Shown: positions 63,190 to 64,000 of the stretch, piece by piece | Numbering within the stretch: position 1 is the first letter of the stretch | Layout: every line of letters starts with the position of its first letter | DNA from: a virus | DNA length: 64,000 nt | IMG/VR virus record: IMGVR_UViG_3300043419_000448 | Location: 1 to 64,000 of that record | Strand: one strand, 5' to 3' | The notes under the pieces: model-generated | Told to the model about the DNA's origin: nothing | Seen by the model: the letters and a program-made list of their open reading frames with translations, nothing else | The model's database searches: none | Translations under genes and position numbers: made by a program

Positions 63190-63882
63190 TTAGCGTTCTT
63201 TCCTTGGAAACAAGAAAGCAAACGATGTGGCAACATACTTTGTTCCGCTGACAATTGGAGTTGTTCCATGAGCAAACTCTTCAGTTGCGCCGTGAATTAC
63301 TAGATCGCCAGATTGTGGACGATAAGTTATATTCTTTTCTGGATAGTAAAGTTCTCCGCCTTCGAAGTTGTCGTTGATATACAATACCAAACCCCAATCA
63401 GATTCTATTGGGCAATATACGCTTGTATCTTGGTGTGGAGGAAATACATCACCAATTTCATATTTCATAATATTCATAATTGGAAGAGGACTATACAAAC
63501 CATCAAATAGTGGATTAAAGTCTATGTCAGAAATGCTAAGTCCTTTGCCGACAATATCAATAAGTCTGTTATCCATCATTTTAGGATTTGGGTTTGTTGC
63601 ATCGACTCTTAGCGTATTGCTTTTGTTTTCTTCCAAGAAAGCCATAACTTCTTTTACCTGATCTTGCGATATAAAATCGCTAATAACATATATGCCAGGA
63701 ATTACTTCTTCGAGTCTTGGATGCTTAGGTGTTGCTCGGATTTTATAATCCCAATCCTTTTTAAACTTTTCATTTATCTTAAGATGCGTGTTGTCGCAAA
63801 ATGGATATTTAGAAGAATAGCCACATATGCATCGTGTCTTATCTGTTTTTCTATATCCGCCTTCTACATCAAGATGTTCCAT
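63190..63882 (-). CDS. CDGSH iron-sulfur domain fused to a P4H-like oxygenase
   Basis: This protein has 230 residues. Residues 18-33 read CICGYSSKYPFCDNTH, the CDGSH-type C-x-C...C-D-x-T-H pattern (C18, C20, C29, H33) that binds a [2Fe-2S] cluster. The remainder is a 2-oxoglutarate/Fe(II) oxygenase with H150-x-D152, H205 and K215 and core LYINDNFEGGELYYP. The cluster could pass electrons to the iron centre or sense redox state. This is the twelfth oxygenase of the window, apart from the array and with its own neighbours. A start without clear ribosome site suggests coupling to the gene upstream. Confidence 0.82.
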   Translation of the reverse strand: MEHLDVEGGYRKTDKTRCICGYSSKYPFCDNTHLKINEKFKKDWDYKIRATPKHPRLEEVIPGIYVISDFISQDQVKEVMAFLEENKSNTLRVDATNPNPKMMDNRLIDIVGKGLSISDIDFNPLFDGLYSPLPIMNIMKYEIGDVFPPHQDTSVYCPIESDWGLVLYINDNFEGGELYYPEKNITYRPQSGDLVIHGATEEFAHGTTPIVSGTKYVATSFAFLFPRKER

Positions 63883-63884
63883 AG

Positions 63885-64000
63885 TTATGCCATGTTTCTT
63901 ATGAATTGGGCTATCTCATGTGATTCGTTATGATATTTACCGTGAAATTTTGACTCAACCTGAAGTGCAATATGGTTTCTAAGTTTTTGTTCTATCTGAA
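63885..64000 (-). CDS. C-terminal fragment of a gene entering from the right
   Basis: An open frame runs from the right edge to a TAA at 63885-63887 and gives 37 residues ending EIAQFIRNMA; a segment KFHGKYHNESHE is His-rich. The stop lies two nt before the start of the CDGSH/oxygenase gene, as expected for a coupled upstream gene. Too little is visible for identification. Confidence 0.45.
   Translation of the reverse strand, partial: QIEQKLRNHIALQVESKFHGKYHNESHEIAQFIRNMA

Noticed and set aside
63160-63200. Weak AAACC/GGTTT hairpin at the convergent stop codons near 63188
   Set aside because: Five pairs with a nine-base loop and no T-run are too weak to call a terminator.
1-64000. tRNA or rRNA genes
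   Set aside because: No stretch with cloverleaf arms or conserved tRNA motifs was recognised by reading; a dedicated scan would be decisive.

Overview
The window is part of the genome of a large, A+T-rich tailed bacteriophage (class Caudoviricetes). It encodes an HK97-fold capsid, a portal, a prohead protease with a built-in scaffold, head-tail connectors, one tail-tube protein, a tape-measure protein of 2942 residues and no visible sheath, so a long-tailed siphovirus is most likely. Replication genes lie at the left edge. The host is not proven. Many start codons sit 6-9 nt behind a TATAAT-like box with no Shine-Dalgarno sequence (leaderless mRNA, common in actinobacteria), and the tape measure and head genes recall actinobacteriophages, so an actinobacterial host, perhaps aquatic, is my inference. 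No terminase, integrase, tRNA or CRISPR is visible. No gap between genes exceeds 300 bases; the longest, 61488-61753, holds promoters, terminators and a probable operator.

Nearly everything is on the minus strand, so in order of transcription the layout runs right to left. 63.9-61.7 kb: a CDGSH/oxygenase fusion, a small plus-strand island of three genes and a holin-like protein. 61.5-59.2 kb: small virion proteins, one with a collagen-like tract. 59.2-55.0 kb: a modular Thr/Cys-rich fibre ending in a Hint domain, then a prolyl-4-hydroxylase-like enzyme, a small zinc protein and a GlcNAc-transferase of the family that glycosylates hydroxyproline on Skp1. 55.0-54.3 kb: a secreted lysozyme-like enzyme on the plus strand with its own promoter and terminator. 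54.3-48.2 kb: fibre and baseplate-type proteins. 48.2-46.9 kb: a second Hint fibre with a long Pro/Phe tract. 46.8-37.7 kb: ten 2-oxoglutarate/Fe(II) oxygenase paralogues interleaved with three other proteins. 37.7-34.3 kb: an FkbM-type methyltransferase, a short-chain dehydrogenase and a B12-dependent ribonucleotide reductase. 34.3-22.2 kb: a LamG-like virion protein, then portal, protease/scaffold, capsid, connectors and tail tube. 22.1-4.5 kb: two paralogous chaperones, tape measure and tail-tip proteins. 4.5-0 kb: small regulators, helicase, primase, ssDNA-binding protein and the start of DNA polymerase III alpha.

The most striking content is a probable protein-modification system. Twelve P4H-like oxygenases keep the HxD...H...R/K active-site pattern. 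They sit beside fibre genes that are Pro/Phe-rich, Thr-rich or collagen-like, and one is in an apparent operon with a GT60-type transferase. I infer that the phage hydroxylates, and in part glycosylates, its own fibre proteins. The two main candidate substrates both end in an intein-like Hint domain that could cleave the fibre or attach it to something else. The functions of these parts are established for their families; the linkage into one pathway is inference from gene order.
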